Shown in pieces: positions 40,916 through 51,175 of a stretch of DNA of 64,000 nucleotides. Origin of the DNA: Molothrus aeneus (taxonomy: Eukaryota > Chordata > Aves > Passeriformes > Icteridae); NCBI RefSeq assembly GCF_037042795.1, contig NC_089655.1:13658001-13722000 (forward strand), read 5' to 3'. The notes below the pieces were generated by a model. It ran no database searches and was not told the origin of the DNA. It saw nothing but the letters and a program-made list of their open reading frames with translations. The position numbers and the translations under genes are program-made. The first letter of the stretch is position 1, and each line of letters begins with the position of its first letter.

Positions 40916-43576
40916 ATGTGCCAGCATTTCCTTTTCCTTTTCCTTTTCCTCTTGTCCTTCAATCCCCATAAATGCCAAGATCAAATCCTGGGTGAAGATC
41001 CATATGAAATGCCCAAAGACTATCAGGAGGTCTACAGAGGGACAAAAAATGATGTTAAAGAGATCCCAAAGATTGCAAAGCCCTTTGTTTCTGAGATGAT
41101 CTTTGTGCAAACCAGCATCACTTCTATAAGTAAAGGTGCCTTCAGGTACATGCCCAACCTGACCAAGATTTTGTTCATTGGCAACAAGATCAAGACTGTT
41201 GAACCTGGAGCCTTTGATAATTTGGACAAGTTGAGGGACTTGGATATCTCTGGTGCCTCATTAGAAAAACTACCTGTGGGCACTTTCCAAAACCTCCCAA
41301 GTTTACAGAGGCTGGAACTGAGAGACAGCCAGCTCAGATCCATCCCCAAAGGCCTGTTTGATGGGCTGGAAAGTTTGGGAGAGCTCTCCCTGCACATCAA
41401 TGCAATCTCTTCTCTTCCAGAAGGCATTTTTGATTATCTTGTCAATCTAACTTTTTTGGATCTGTCTAGAAACAGGATCACAGCTCTTCCTGTGAATGCC
41501 TTTAGCAAACTCACCCAGCTGCAAGTCCTCCGGCTGTATGAGAACGAGTTGCAGGACCTCCCAGAGGGACTGCTAGACAGTCAGCTGGAGCTGCTGGAGC
41601 TCAGCCTCCAGAGGAACAGGCTCAGGGCACTGCCACCCATGCTTCTGAGGAGCCTGCCTCACCTGGAGAAACTCCTCTTGGACAACAACCTCATCAGGGT
41701 TCTCCCACCTCAGGGCTTTTTTGGTTTAAACAAACTAAAGTTGCTGACTCTGGGCTCAAACCATATTATGGAGCTCCCCTACTGCCTTTTTGACACCATG
41801 CCACACTTGAGGGAGCTGGATCTGGGCAGGAACAGTTTGGCCACACTTCCAGAGGGCATGTTTGTCAACCTCACATCCCTTGGTAAACTCATCTTGTCCC
41901 ACAACCAGCTATCAGCCCTGCCAAGAGGGGTCTTCACTGGGCTCAGCAAGCTCTTGGACCTCCTGCTGGACACAAATCAGCTCTCTGCTCTGGATGAAGA
42001 GGTCTTTGCTTCTCTCCCAAATCTGAAAACCCTCAATCTTCGAAAGAACCAGCTGGAGAGTGTTCCTCAAGGGCTCCTAGATCCTCTGAAGAAGCTCAGC
42101 TCGGTGTATCTGAGTGGTAATCCATGGAGATGTGACTGCAACCTCTGCTACCTGCACCGCTGGATCCTGGGCAACAGGGAGAAGGTCAAATTGTCCACCC
42201 AAGTCTCCTGCAAGAGCCCACCCCACCTGGCAGGGCAAGAAGTAACATTGCTGAGGGATGAACACCTGATTTGCCCAGGTACTCTGCCATTTAACTCCAC
42301 ACCATCACAAAGAACATCAACATTCCTGTCACGTGGAGCCGTGTCCACAGCAGCACCAGCCATGCTGTCACTGGCATCCTTTCCCATCAGGACACTGCCA
42401 ACCACTCTTCCACCTGTGGTCACCCCTGCTGTGTTGCCAACCGTGCCCATGGAGGCTGCCTTCACTGCTCTGTTCCCAGCCAAGCCATCTGAGGTCTTTG
42501 TCACCATCCCAACACCAGCTGTGCTGCAGAAGGCCTTCAGCACCAGCCCATCAACAACCAATAAGCTCAAGACCTGCACCACCACACCAGCAACAACCAC
42601 TGTGCCCAGGTCCTTCATCACCACACCATCAACAGCCAGTGTGACAGAGTCCTCCATCACCACCCCATCACCAACTGTGCTGCCAGAGACCTCCATCACC
42701 ACGCCATCAACAACCACTGTGCCCAGGTCCTTCATCACCACACCATCACCAAAAGCCTTCATCACCACCTCATCACCCACTGTTCTGCCAAAGGCCTCCA
42801 CTGCCACACCATCATCATCAGCTGAGATGCCCAAGGCTTCCATCATCACCCCATCATCAGCTGTTTCAACTTCAGCCATCGTAAGGCTGCAGACTCCTGG
42901 GGCCACCCACCCAGAACCTGTGCCACCCACTCCAGCTTCTCCCACCACACGGGTGCCAACAAGCTCACTGGCAGGCACCACCAGACCGGAGCCTCCTGCT
43001 CTCTCAGTGCCCAGGGAGAGGCCAGCCACCATCCCACAGGGAACACCCACAATCCCCCTTGTCTCAGCTCCCTCCATGGCCCTCTGGCCATTCTCCAGGA
43101 CTGCTGCTCCGGGCACAGTCCCGCTGGCCTCACGTTCACCATCACACCATGCTCCTGCACCAGACAGGGAATGGGGCTATTCCACCACCTGTGACTTCTC
43201 CACAGCTGGTGCCCAGCCCACCCCCACTGCTCCCCAGCAGGCTCCTGCCCTGGCAGGCACTGTCCTGCTCCCAACACCTCCCATCCCCGCACTATCAGAC
43301 AGCACCAGCCCCTCTCCAGCCTCCCCACTCCTGACCCCCAGCAGTCATCGTGCCTGGGGCTTGCCCCTGTGGACCAGCCCATGGCAGTGCCAGGTGTCCC
43401 TGGCCTTGGGGCTGGCCATGCTGGCACTGCAGGCTGTCTGCACACTGCTGGGGGGAGTGGTCGCCTTCCTTCTTCACCAGGACACCCACCACCACCCCGG
43501 GCCACCCGTGAGGCTGCTGAGCCTTCAGGCTCTGGCTGCTCCGGGGACCCCCGAGCCAGCCCCAGCGCCACCTTGA
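40916..43576 (+). CDS. CPN2-like leucine-rich repeat protein with mucin stalk and transmembrane helix (unnamed)
   Basis: The 886-residue protein is preceded by a strong acceptor (TTTTTTTTTCCAG|AACAATG), so the ATG at 40916 is preferred over the frame opening at 40892. Order: signal peptide (1-20), an acidic, Tyr-containing segment (about 23-50), about 14 leucine-rich repeats (61-401), LRRCT cap (402-452, NPWRCDCNLCYLHRW), a Ser/Thr/Pro-rich stalk of about 370 residues with 12-14-residue repeats (about 557-648), a membrane helix (about 827-853) and a short Pro-rich tail. The LRR domain matches CPN2 best: MIFVQTSITSISKGAF against CPN2 IFVETALSSIHSG, and LTKILFIGN against LTKLVFINN. All LRRNT cysteines are missing. 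The whole layout resembles GPIb-alpha, though the repeats are CPN2-type. The human cluster has no such gene as I know it. Ligand and tissue are unknown; a cell-surface adhesion role is inference. Confidence 0.85.
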   Translation: MCQHFLFLFLFLLSFNPHKCQDQILGEDPYEMPKDYQEVYRGTKNDVKEIPKIAKPFVSEMIFVQTSITSISKGAFRYMPNLTKILFIGNKIKTVEPGAFDNLDKLRDLDISGASLEKLPVGTFQNLPSLQRLELRDSQLRSIPKGLFDGLESLGELSLHINAISSLPEGIFDYLVNLTFLDLSRNRITALPVNAFSKLTQLQVLRLYENELQDLPEGLLDSQLELLELSLQRNRLRALPPMLLRSLPHLEKLLLDNNLIRVLPPQGFFGLNKLKLLTLGSNHIMELPYCLFDTMPHLRELDLGRNSLATLPEGMFVNLTSLGKLILSHNQLSALPRGVFTGLSKLLDLLLDTNQLSALDEEVFASLPNLKTLNLRKNQLESVPQGLLDPLKKLSSVYLSGNPWRCDCNLCYLHRWILGNREKVKLSTQVSCKSPPHLAGQEVTLLRDEHLICPGTLPFNSTPSQRTSTFLSRGAVSTAAPAMLSLASFPIRTLPTTLPPVVTPAVLPTVPMEAAFTALFPAKPSEVFVTIPTPAVLQKAFSTSPSTTNKLKTCTTTPATTTVPRSFITTPSTASVTESSITTPSPTVLPETSITTPSTTTVPRSFITTPSPKAFITTSSPTVLPKASTATPSSSAEMPKASIITPSSAVSTSAIVRLQTPGATHPEPVPPTPASPTTRVPTSSLAGTTRPEPPALSVPRERPATIPQGTPTIPLVSAPSMALWPFSRTAAPGTVPLASRSPSHHAPAPDREWGYSTTCDFSTAGAQPTPTAPQQAPALAGTVLLPTPPIPALSDSTSPSPASPLLTPSSHRAWGLPLWTSPWQCQVSLALGLAMLALQAVCTLLGGVVAFLLHQDTHHHPGPPVRLLSLQALAAPGTPEPAPAPP
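42588..42860 (+). repeat. Degenerate 36-42-bp tandem repeats in the mucin stalk
   Basis: Units begin near 42601, 42640, 42676 and 42718 with degraded units to about 42860. Each encodes 12-14 residues of the type VPRSFITTPSTTT. Spacing is always a multiple of three, so copy-number change keeps frame. Confidence 0.8.
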
Positions 43577-43795
43577 GCTTTGCTGCCCTGTATGACCTGG
43601 GTAGTGCCAGCTGTCCTCCTGTGGGGTTTGCAGCCGTGCTGGCCGCAGGGTGCGCTGTCCCTGGGATGGGGATCCCAGGCCGATCCCAGTGCGGGGGGTC
43701 CCCAGCAGCCAGGCTGTTTCGGGATAACTCCTGGCGATGCCGGGAGCCCGCAGGCCCAATCTCGGTGTCCCTGCCTGACGGCCCTTCTGCCGAGG

Positions 43796-43831
43796 GACAC
43801 TAGATGGCATCCCGACACTAGATGGCATCCC
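43796..43831 (+). promoter_or_regulatory. Tandem pair of CTCF-like sites (18-bp perfect duplication)
   Basis: GACACTAGATGGCATCCC occurs twice in a row. Each copy contains ACACTAGATGGCA, one base from the CTCF core CCACTAGATGGCA; sites at 43797-43809 and 43815-43827, same orientation. Confidence 0.45.
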
Positions 43832-44115
43832 GACACAGGCAGTGGCTGCCACCACCTGCCCGCGGCCGCCGGAACGCCGGAGCCTCCGCACCCGCCGCCG
43901 GGACCCCGCGGTCGGTCAGGAGCCATGGAGGGTCAGGAGCCCCCACCCGGATTCCCCCCATCCCTGGAAGGTGCTTGCAGTCCTTGGAGGAAGATATCAC
44001 AAGGCTTCCTGCCCCACACCGAGTCTTGTTCCCTGTGCCACGTTACAGGATGTGTCAGTACCACCGTCACACACAGATCTCTTCCCCTCTCCCTCTCCCT
44101 TTCCTCCTCCCTGAT

Positions 44116-44121
44116 ATTAAA
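44116..44121 (+). terminator. Candidate polyadenylation signal of the fourth LRR gene
   Basis: ATTAAA in CTGATATTAAAGCTTCC, followed by TGTCTGATGGGCTGGTG and T-rich sequence. Confidence 0.6.
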
Positions 44122-45414
44122 GCTTCCTCTCCATGTCTGATGGGCTGGTGAGAAGACTGTTTTCATCTTGGGGTTTTTCTTGCCCTGACCTGTTGCTTGC
44201 TGGAGTGTGGGGCCCCCAGTCAGTGCTGGGGTAGGAGCAGGGCTGACCCTCCACAGGCAGTGGCACTGTGAGACAATAGATAAGCTTTTCTTCCCACTCT
44301 TAAATCTCATGTCCTCCAAAATCTCTTTGTGGTGCTGCCTGCCCAGCCCTTCTGGAAGACTGATGTTTCAGCATGGCTGGCATGTGCTTCTTTACCATAA
44401 CCTCACCTGGTGCTGAGCCCTGGCTGCAGGATGGGAACAGCTCTCTTGGGAAACTTGGCAGGAAGGGTTGGTGAGAGCCTTCACCTCTGCAGTCCTGGGC
44501 TCCTGCCAGGCCTAGGAAAGTGCCAAACTTAAACAAAAGTGGCTGTTCCTCTGTGGTTTCTGCCATCACAGAAAGTGTTGAAACCTTTCCTGGGAAGCTT
44601 TATTCCAGGAGAATTTGAGCTGATGAACACAGGGGTTGTTCCCTTGATTTGGGTCACTGGGTACCTTTTTTTTTTGCTCTAGGTTCAGCGTTGATTTTGC
44701 CCTGTGCAAGGTAATCTGCTCCCAAATTTGATCACAGTTTCTACTGGGTTGCAGGTGTCTGTCTTCAACTCCTTGCCATTGCTCCTGGCACCTGCTCCAT
44801 CTTGTCCTGCCTTTGGGTGGCCTTTCCCAATTGTGTGGCATGGGGGCTACTTGGCTTGGAGGTGTCCCAGGGAAAGAGTCCCTGAAAAGCAATAGTCTGG
44901 ACGTGTGCTTCACAAGGAAAAGTGGGAAAGCAGCTGAGAAACCTCCTGACCAGTGAGCCCTGAGCACCCCAGTTCCCCTGCAAGGCCAGCGAGGGGGAAG
45001 GGGCTTTGTGCTGGAGTGCATGCCTGCAGCTATGCATTAGGGACCTGGATATACATCCTTGCTAAGAACCTGTGCAGTGTTACAGGCCCTTCAGCTGCTC
45101 CTTGAAGTGCTGCTGACGGCTGTGAAATACGGGAGGCAAGCGGGGCAGCACATCTGGGCGGGGTGGAGCGAGCGGCTCTGGGGCCGGGGCTGGCACAGCA
45201 GGTAATGAGATACAGATGAGGGGGAGGGAGTGTTTTTTCTGGCAATCCAGATGGACTCAGCTTAATACTTGATTTAGAGGGTTTGAAAGCGGGGCCTGGC
45301 TGCTGGGGAACAGACCCCGAGCACTTCCCGAGGTGATGAGGGGGGGGTCTCTGCTGGCTTTTCAGATATTTAATGGCCCAGCGCAGTCTAAACAGGGAAG
45401 TACTTCGGGGTGAG

Positions 45415-45810
45415 ATTAGCACAACATAATCACATCTTAAAAGGTCTTCAGAGACACAAGGCACGTCCGCTCTCATATTAATTACTGGTTATTAATAAAG
45501 CTGGGGTCAGGCACGAGGTGTTGGCTCCGGAGAGTGCTGGGTCCCTCTTTGCAGGGCGGTGCTGTATCCAAAAGCAGCAGAAAGCCCTGCAGCCTCCACC
45601 TGTGCCCATCCGGCTCTGGAAGCCAAATGGCCAACATTCCTACAGCTGATTTTAAAACTAATTTGCCCCATAATACCCCGAAAGGGCCATATCTTTTTAA
45701 GTGCCTAGAACACCTCTAAGTGCTTCAGAGTCCTGTAAAATAATAACAGCCAAGGGTATTCTCAGCACGGGAATTTGCTGCTATGATCGATTTGTAATTT
45801 GCAATGAAAA
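45415..45810. promoter_or_regulatory. Candidate conserved non-coding blocks
   Basis: Two AT-rich patches in GC-rich DNA: 45415-45505, with CATATTAATTACTGG and TATTAATAAAG homeodomain-type cores, and 45640-45810, with GATTTTAAAACTAATTTGCC and CTATGATCGATTTGTAATTT. Conservation cannot be tested here. Confidence 0.25.
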
Positions 45811-46192
45811 CACAGCGTGCGTGTTCCTGGGGCCAGGCTGGTGCAGCTGGCTCTCAGGCAAGACTCAGCTCCGTCCACCACTTTAGGGCCAGTCCTTGGA
45901 GGGTTAGGGCTGGGCTGGGCTGGGAGGAATTAGCAGCTGTTCCCATTTGCCCCTGTTGGGGCCAACAGTTTACTCCAGGAGGGAAGGAGCTTAGAGGGAT
46001 GCAGGGTGTCCTGGAGGCGATGTGCCTGAGCAGCCTGTAGGGCAACACCCTGGGGTTTGCTGCTTGCTGAGCAAGAGCAGCCAGAGATCACATGGAGATG
46101 GGGCAGAGCAGGGGGATCTGCACCAGGGAGATCAGTGTTTGCTGCTTCAGGGCTGCAGCTCACTGCAATGAAGGTGCATAGCTGGGGCAGGG

Positions 46193-46266
46193 CTGTGCAG
46201 TGCAGGGTCCCCAGCACAGCCTCTCCACTCTGTGCAGTGCAGGGTCCCCAGCACATGCTCTCCCCT
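46193..46266 (+). repeat. 37-bp direct duplication
   Basis: CTGTGCAGTGCAGGGTCCCC at 46193 recurs at 46230; the shared stretch runs into CAGCACA in both. Confidence 0.8.
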
Positions 46267-48067
46267 CTGCTGTGGACAGCCCAGGCATTCCCTTTGCAGC
46301 ATGCCACTGCACTGGGTAGTGGTTGATAGTTTTTAATCTCTGAACTTCTCTGGTTTCCCTGAACTTAGGTAAGATTTTAGCATTCACAGCACTATGTATG
46401 TGCTGGGGGCTGCCCAGGATTGCCCATGCACTGAATGAGACATCACGTTGCTTTGCTCTTCCTCTGCTTGCTGCTCCTTGCACAGGATACCCCTGGTTCT
46501 CGCTTTGGGAAACAAAAGTTGAGCATCCCCTGTGGCATCTCCAGGCTGCTTGTGACACTCTCCACCTCTTCCCAGTTGCTGTGACTGCCTGAGTCCCTCA
46601 CAGCCTCAGGTGACCAACTGTTAGAAGCAGAGACAGGACACCACACGTGTGTCATTGAGTGGTGCTGGGACCAGGGGTGTCCAGCATGGCCTGGGGCTCA
46701 TGCAGCTGCTGCTGGCTCTCCTCCTGCCCTGTGCAGGTGAGAAGTGGTTCCCACAGCACTGTCACTCATGCTGCAGCACTGACTGTAGCTCTCTGCATGT
46801 CAGCCCTGCCAGGAGCCACCCATGCTGTGGGTGTGGTGGCCTGTCCCTGCCACCTGCCTCAGTTCCCTTTCCTGTCCCTGGGGCATTCTGTCCCATGGGC
46901 AGGAAGGGGACTCACAAGCAAAACTCTTTATTGTGGCTCATGGGAAGGGGAGGCAATGAACACCTGCATGAGGGGATTTGCACAACAACCCACACAAGGA
47001 GCAAGCCTGGGCCTCTGGTGGGGAAGTCTCACTGCTGGCTTGTGATGAGAACCTGCCCCAGCTCGTGGCCACACTGCCACAGCCTCCATGCTGCATGCCT
47101 GCCTCGTGTGCTGGTGCCAGACATGTGCCAAGCTCTGCTGGAGCAGTGTCTCAAAAGCTGCTGGTGGGGTTTGACAGGCATGGGGAGCTGTGGGCAGAGC
47201 AAGAAGGAGCTGGTTTGTCACTTGTTCCTGTGGGAGCAGAGAGGTGCTGGCAATGCCACTGGAGAGGTGGGAGGGCAACATGGGATCTTCAGGTTGAGGA
47301 CACGAGCTGGGGCAGCTCCCTGGCAGAGGGGGCAGCTGCTGGGATCAGCCTCAGGTCTGGCTGCACAGGCACGTGCAGCACTCATCCATCCCCTATTGCA
47401 GCCAGCAGAGATGGCCTGTGGGCTGCCAGTCATTTCTTAGTGTGCTGCTGTGCCTCCTCGATGCTGGTGATGGTTTTGAACACCAGCACCACTCCTCTGT
47501 GTATCCTCTGGATGGTTTGTCTCCCCCTCTCCATCCTTCCCATTCAGCATCCCTCTCCACACCCACTCACAGTACCCAACCAGCCATGCAAGGAGCCCTG
47601 TGAGACACGTGGGGCAAGAGCTGAACTGGGACATTTCTGCATTTGCTTTGCCCTTGGCATCTCACAGCCCTACTGCAGCAGCGGCCTGGCTTCCCCAGGG
47701 CCAGTTGGGGCAGCAAGAGGACACACAGATTAAGGACGAGGCTCAAGCAGATGGGGGGCTGACACCCCTGGCATTCTCATCCTGTCTGCCTCCTGCCTTG
47801 GGCTGTCCAGGCTTTTATCCAGAGTTTGGGCAGGGCATGAGAGCGAGGGCAAGAAAAACAAGCTGGTGCATCCTACCTTGGGCAGTGAGAGAGCCCGGAG
47901 GGGCGGAAGTTCCTGTTTGTTTAAGGTGCAAACAAGTGCTGTTAATCTGCTGCCTGTTTGTATTTCTTTAGAGCCCCTGAGTGTGGGGGGAGCGGAGATG
48001 GGGTCTCCCCTTTGTGCGGGGGCAGGGTCAGGCTATTGGAAGTGGAGGTGAGAAAACACAGAGGGGC

Positions 48068-48217
48068 AGCTGGAACCTGCTTTGGGAGGGAAAGATTTTT
48101 TTCGGCTATTTATGATAATTAGTGGGAAACGTTCCTCAAGCATTTCAGATGATTCTGTAATGAAGTTGGGTCGAATGTTTCCGCTTTGTTCCCCTGGAAC
48201 CATTAAAAATCCCCCTT
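48068..48217 (+). promoter_or_regulatory. Duplicated non-coding element A, copy 1
   Basis: Matches 61022-61170 over its whole length in the same orientation. Shared runs include GCTATTTATG, CTCAAGCATTTC, TCTGTAATGA, ATTAAAA and CCCCCTT, with an RBPJ-type GTGGGAA at 48122-48128. No coding frame is preserved between copies, so constraint on DNA sequence is the simplest reading. Confidence 0.65.
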
Positions 48218-49320
48218 CTTTGGCTGCCTTAATGCAATGCTGAAAAGGCACAATGGCATAAAAGTGGCTCTGGGCAGGGCGGCACGCCTCCCACCCTGCC
48301 AGATAGAGCCCTTCAGAGCCCAGATTTTCTGGGTTATAAACCCCAGCACTTGTCATGTTCATGCAGAAGCTGTTGTGGATCCTGTGCCCAGGGCTCCTTC
48401 ATCTCCCTAACGCTGGTCAGGGTGTGTGAGCACCACTGAGCTTGGTGTGCTCCGGGGGAGCAATGGCCAGCACAAACACAGCAGAGTGACAAAGGGCAGG
48501 AGCAGCCAGAGATGCCATCACTCCACTGTTACAGAAAAGCTACTTTCTGCACATGGTTGTGCTGGGAATTTGCTGGGGTGAAATGTTGCACTGGGAGAGG
48601 ACCAGTCTTCATTCAGGGGAAAATGGGGGGTCCAACCCAAAGGAAAATCCTTCTGGTTCTAGGCCAGATCCTGCCCTGCCTGCCGGGCCAGGCAGCACCC
48701 AGGCACCAGAGCAGAGCAAGGGGCCTGAAATCCAGCCAGGACTCTCCAGGTGAATCATTAGCAGTCTGCAAGAGCTGGCTCAGTCTCCTCCTGCTTTTAG
48801 CAGTGGAAGGCTTTTCCAGCATATGTGATGAAAAGAAAATCCACCTGCCTGATCTCACACATCTATCAGCACTATTTCCCCCGGGATGATGTGTAAAGCT
48901 AATGGGAGCTCTCCTGCTAAAGCTGTGATAAAAAGAGAAAATGGCAAGAGCTTTTAGCATACTGCTGGGGGCTGAAGGTGATGGATTTTGGCCTCCCCAT
49001 CAATATTCTCATGTGAGCTCCAGTCAAGTTCAGTGTCCTAGGCTGAGCACAGGACTGCAGCAGGCAGGAGGGAGCTGCTCCCCTCCTACTCCACTTTTGG
49101 CTGGGCAAGGGCAGCTGGGGAGTGCTTGGGCGGTGTTGGCACCCAACATTGGCACAGTCCTGCAGCTCTGTGGGGCAGGAGGGATCCATGCCTGCTGGCC
49201 AGGCACCTTCCCTCCCCAGTCACAGGCAGTGATTGCTAACTGGGACCACATCTCCCTTAATGCCCACCCCCTGCCCCATGGCTGGAGCCAGCACACCCCA
49301 CTAAGGTACTAAATCATCCA

Positions 49321-49575
49321 GTTTGTGGAGCAGAGGTTAAGGACTAGGAGCACACCTCCCCAGGAGCTGCCTCATCCCTCTGCCTTGCCTGCCCCGGCCA
49401 TAATCAAGCAGTCATATCAGTCTCTTCATTCCTTTCAATGGGGGAAAATTTGCAAACAAATTCCTGCCAGCAGGACTTTTGAGCTCTCCTGCATGGTGGG
49501 ATAAAGATACCTGTCACCTCTGCCCTGTTCCCAACACCAGCTCCTGCTGGGAGCACGGCTGGGGAGCTCCATGCT
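49321..49575 (+). promoter_or_regulatory. Duplicated non-coding element B, copy 1
   Basis: Matches 61897-62173. Shared runs include GAGGTTAAGGACT, TAATCAAGC, TTTCAATGGGGGAAAATTTG, ACAAATTCCTGCCAGC, GAGCTCTCCTGC and ATAAAGATACCTGTCACCT. GATA, homeodomain/PBX-like (AATCAAG) and E-box-like cores lie in the shared runs. Confidence 0.7.
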
Positions 49576-50544
49576 CTCCACGGGGCTGGTGACTCCAGGC
49601 AGTGTGGGAATGGGCTGGGAGGGCTCTCAGGAAGAGCAGAAGGGCTTTAGTTTTCCTGGAGATAATGCATGGCCTGCAGTGACGGGGTGACACAATGAGC
49701 CCTGCTGTGAATTAGCTGGATCCTTACCTCGGGTTTCTGTTACAGCAGGTCCTGAAGCAGCACTTGAATCATGATGCCTTTGCCAGTTCCCATGTCTGTA
49801 CCGCCAACCTTTTTTGTGGAAAAATCTCAAGATGCACAGTGAAGTTTCTGTGGGAGCTGAGGTAGAGGTACTGGCACTGAGATGAGTGTTTGGATGGTGT
49901 ATGTCTGCAGGCAAGGGTAACGGGTCCTGGGCTAATTGCAGAGCGTTGGGTCTCGGAGATGGGGATTTCAGTGCAGGTTGCTGCCTGCACTGTGCTTTAA
50001 ACCTCCACACACAAATGGCTCTCTTGGCACAGTTTGCAGTGGGAAACCAGCTATCCTGGTGTATAGGAGTGATGATATGAAGCCTGATGGAATGTGGCAA
50101 GCCCGTGGCTTCCTGAGCACACCGCAGCTGTGGCCAAGACCCTGGCAAGCGTGTTTGATGGAGCAGGTACCTCTGGTACCACCCTGCCAGCACATCTCCA
50201 CCCCTTCCCTCTGTTCCCCCGCTAGCGATTGCTTCCCAATGAATTATTTACATAAGTTCTCGGCAGCGGCTGCAGACAAAGGCTCAGGTACAGAGCAGCA
50301 GCGTGCTCCTGACCTTTCCCAGCGCTGCACAAACGGAGGCAGCAGCACGGGGCGGGCGCACAAAGGCGCTGTGCCGGCCGGAGCGCTGACCCCGCTGTGC
50401 CACAGCTACCTGCTGCTCGGCCACAATGGCCCCGCGGCCCCCGCCGGCCTGCCGGGCCCATGAAAAAGGGCCCGAGATAATAATGAGCCTGACTACCACT
50501 GCTCTCTTCAGAGAACTGAGTCAACTCCTTGGGAAGAAAGGGGA

Positions 50545-50590
50545 AAAAAAAAAAAAAAAGAAGCGGAAAAAAAAAAAAGAAAAACTCCTC
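50545..50590 (+). repeat. A-rich low-complexity tract
   Basis: Two long A runs separated by GAAGCGG. Could be the tail of an old retroposed copy, but no body was recognised upstream. Confidence 0.7.
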
Positions 50591-50999
50591 TTGGATAATA
50601 AAGAAGTAACAAATGAAGACTGAAAGCCTATAGAAGGCGTCTTAACCCAGTGAAGAAAAAAAATGTCAACATCTGTGGAGCTGTCTGCAAAAACAGACCA
50701 AACCCCTAATGAATACCCTCTAGAAAAGACATTCACTCGAGGAAAGGCAAAAGGCTACATTTTTCTATGGAGGTATAAAGATTTTGATGAATCTGCCCTT
50801 TCCCTTTCCAGTGCAGTTGAACCAAGCACTAATGTTCATCTTCAGCTGTATTAAAGAGTGTGGAGGGGGGCAGAGGGGGGAAGAGTCTTGATCTGAAAGC
50901 TTATGGGGAGGGTGGATTTAGGGAGCTTGGATAGACGTCTGAGCACTAAAGCAAGGAAGAAAAGCAACAGGCATTAGAGAAAATACTGTTTAACAAGAG

Positions 51000-51175
51000 T
51001 TTCCTTAGTCAACCCATTTGAGCAGAGATTGGTGCACCATAAACGTAATCCTCTTAGTGCTGACTTAAACGTGTTTGTACAAAACAGGGAAATATAATAT
51101 GAATGTAATAGTCTCGTTTGCTAAAATGCTTAATAAAAAGACAAAAGTCCTTTATTTTGATCTTCAGATCCGGTG
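51000..51175. promoter_or_regulatory. Candidate conserved non-coding block
   Basis: AT-rich, motif-dense stretch (CACCATAAACGTAATCC, GGGAAATATAATATGAATG, TTTATTTTGATCTTCAGATC) within GC-rich DNA. Nothing coding. Conservation is a guess. Confidence 0.22.

Larger units (their letters stand above)
43577..44140 (+). other. 3' UTR of the fourth LRR gene
   Basis: Runs from the TGA to ATTAAA at 44116-44121. It contains the tandem CTCF-like pair (43797-43827) and a CpG-rich cluster with a NotI site (43862-43869). A second frame (43369-43803) stays open across the stop; no family resemblance seen. Confidence 0.6.

Noticed and set aside
42148..43116. 322-codon open frame on the - strand, Val/Gly-rich
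   Set aside because: Reverse complement of the Thr/Pro-rich mucin stalk; its apparent repeats mirror the stalk repeats.
46649..47440. 263-codon + frame in the HES1-side desert
   Set aside because: Begins at GTG, composition is Cys/Trp/Pro/Ser noise, no domain recognised. Only the short ATG-to-donor piece inside it is kept, as a weak finding.
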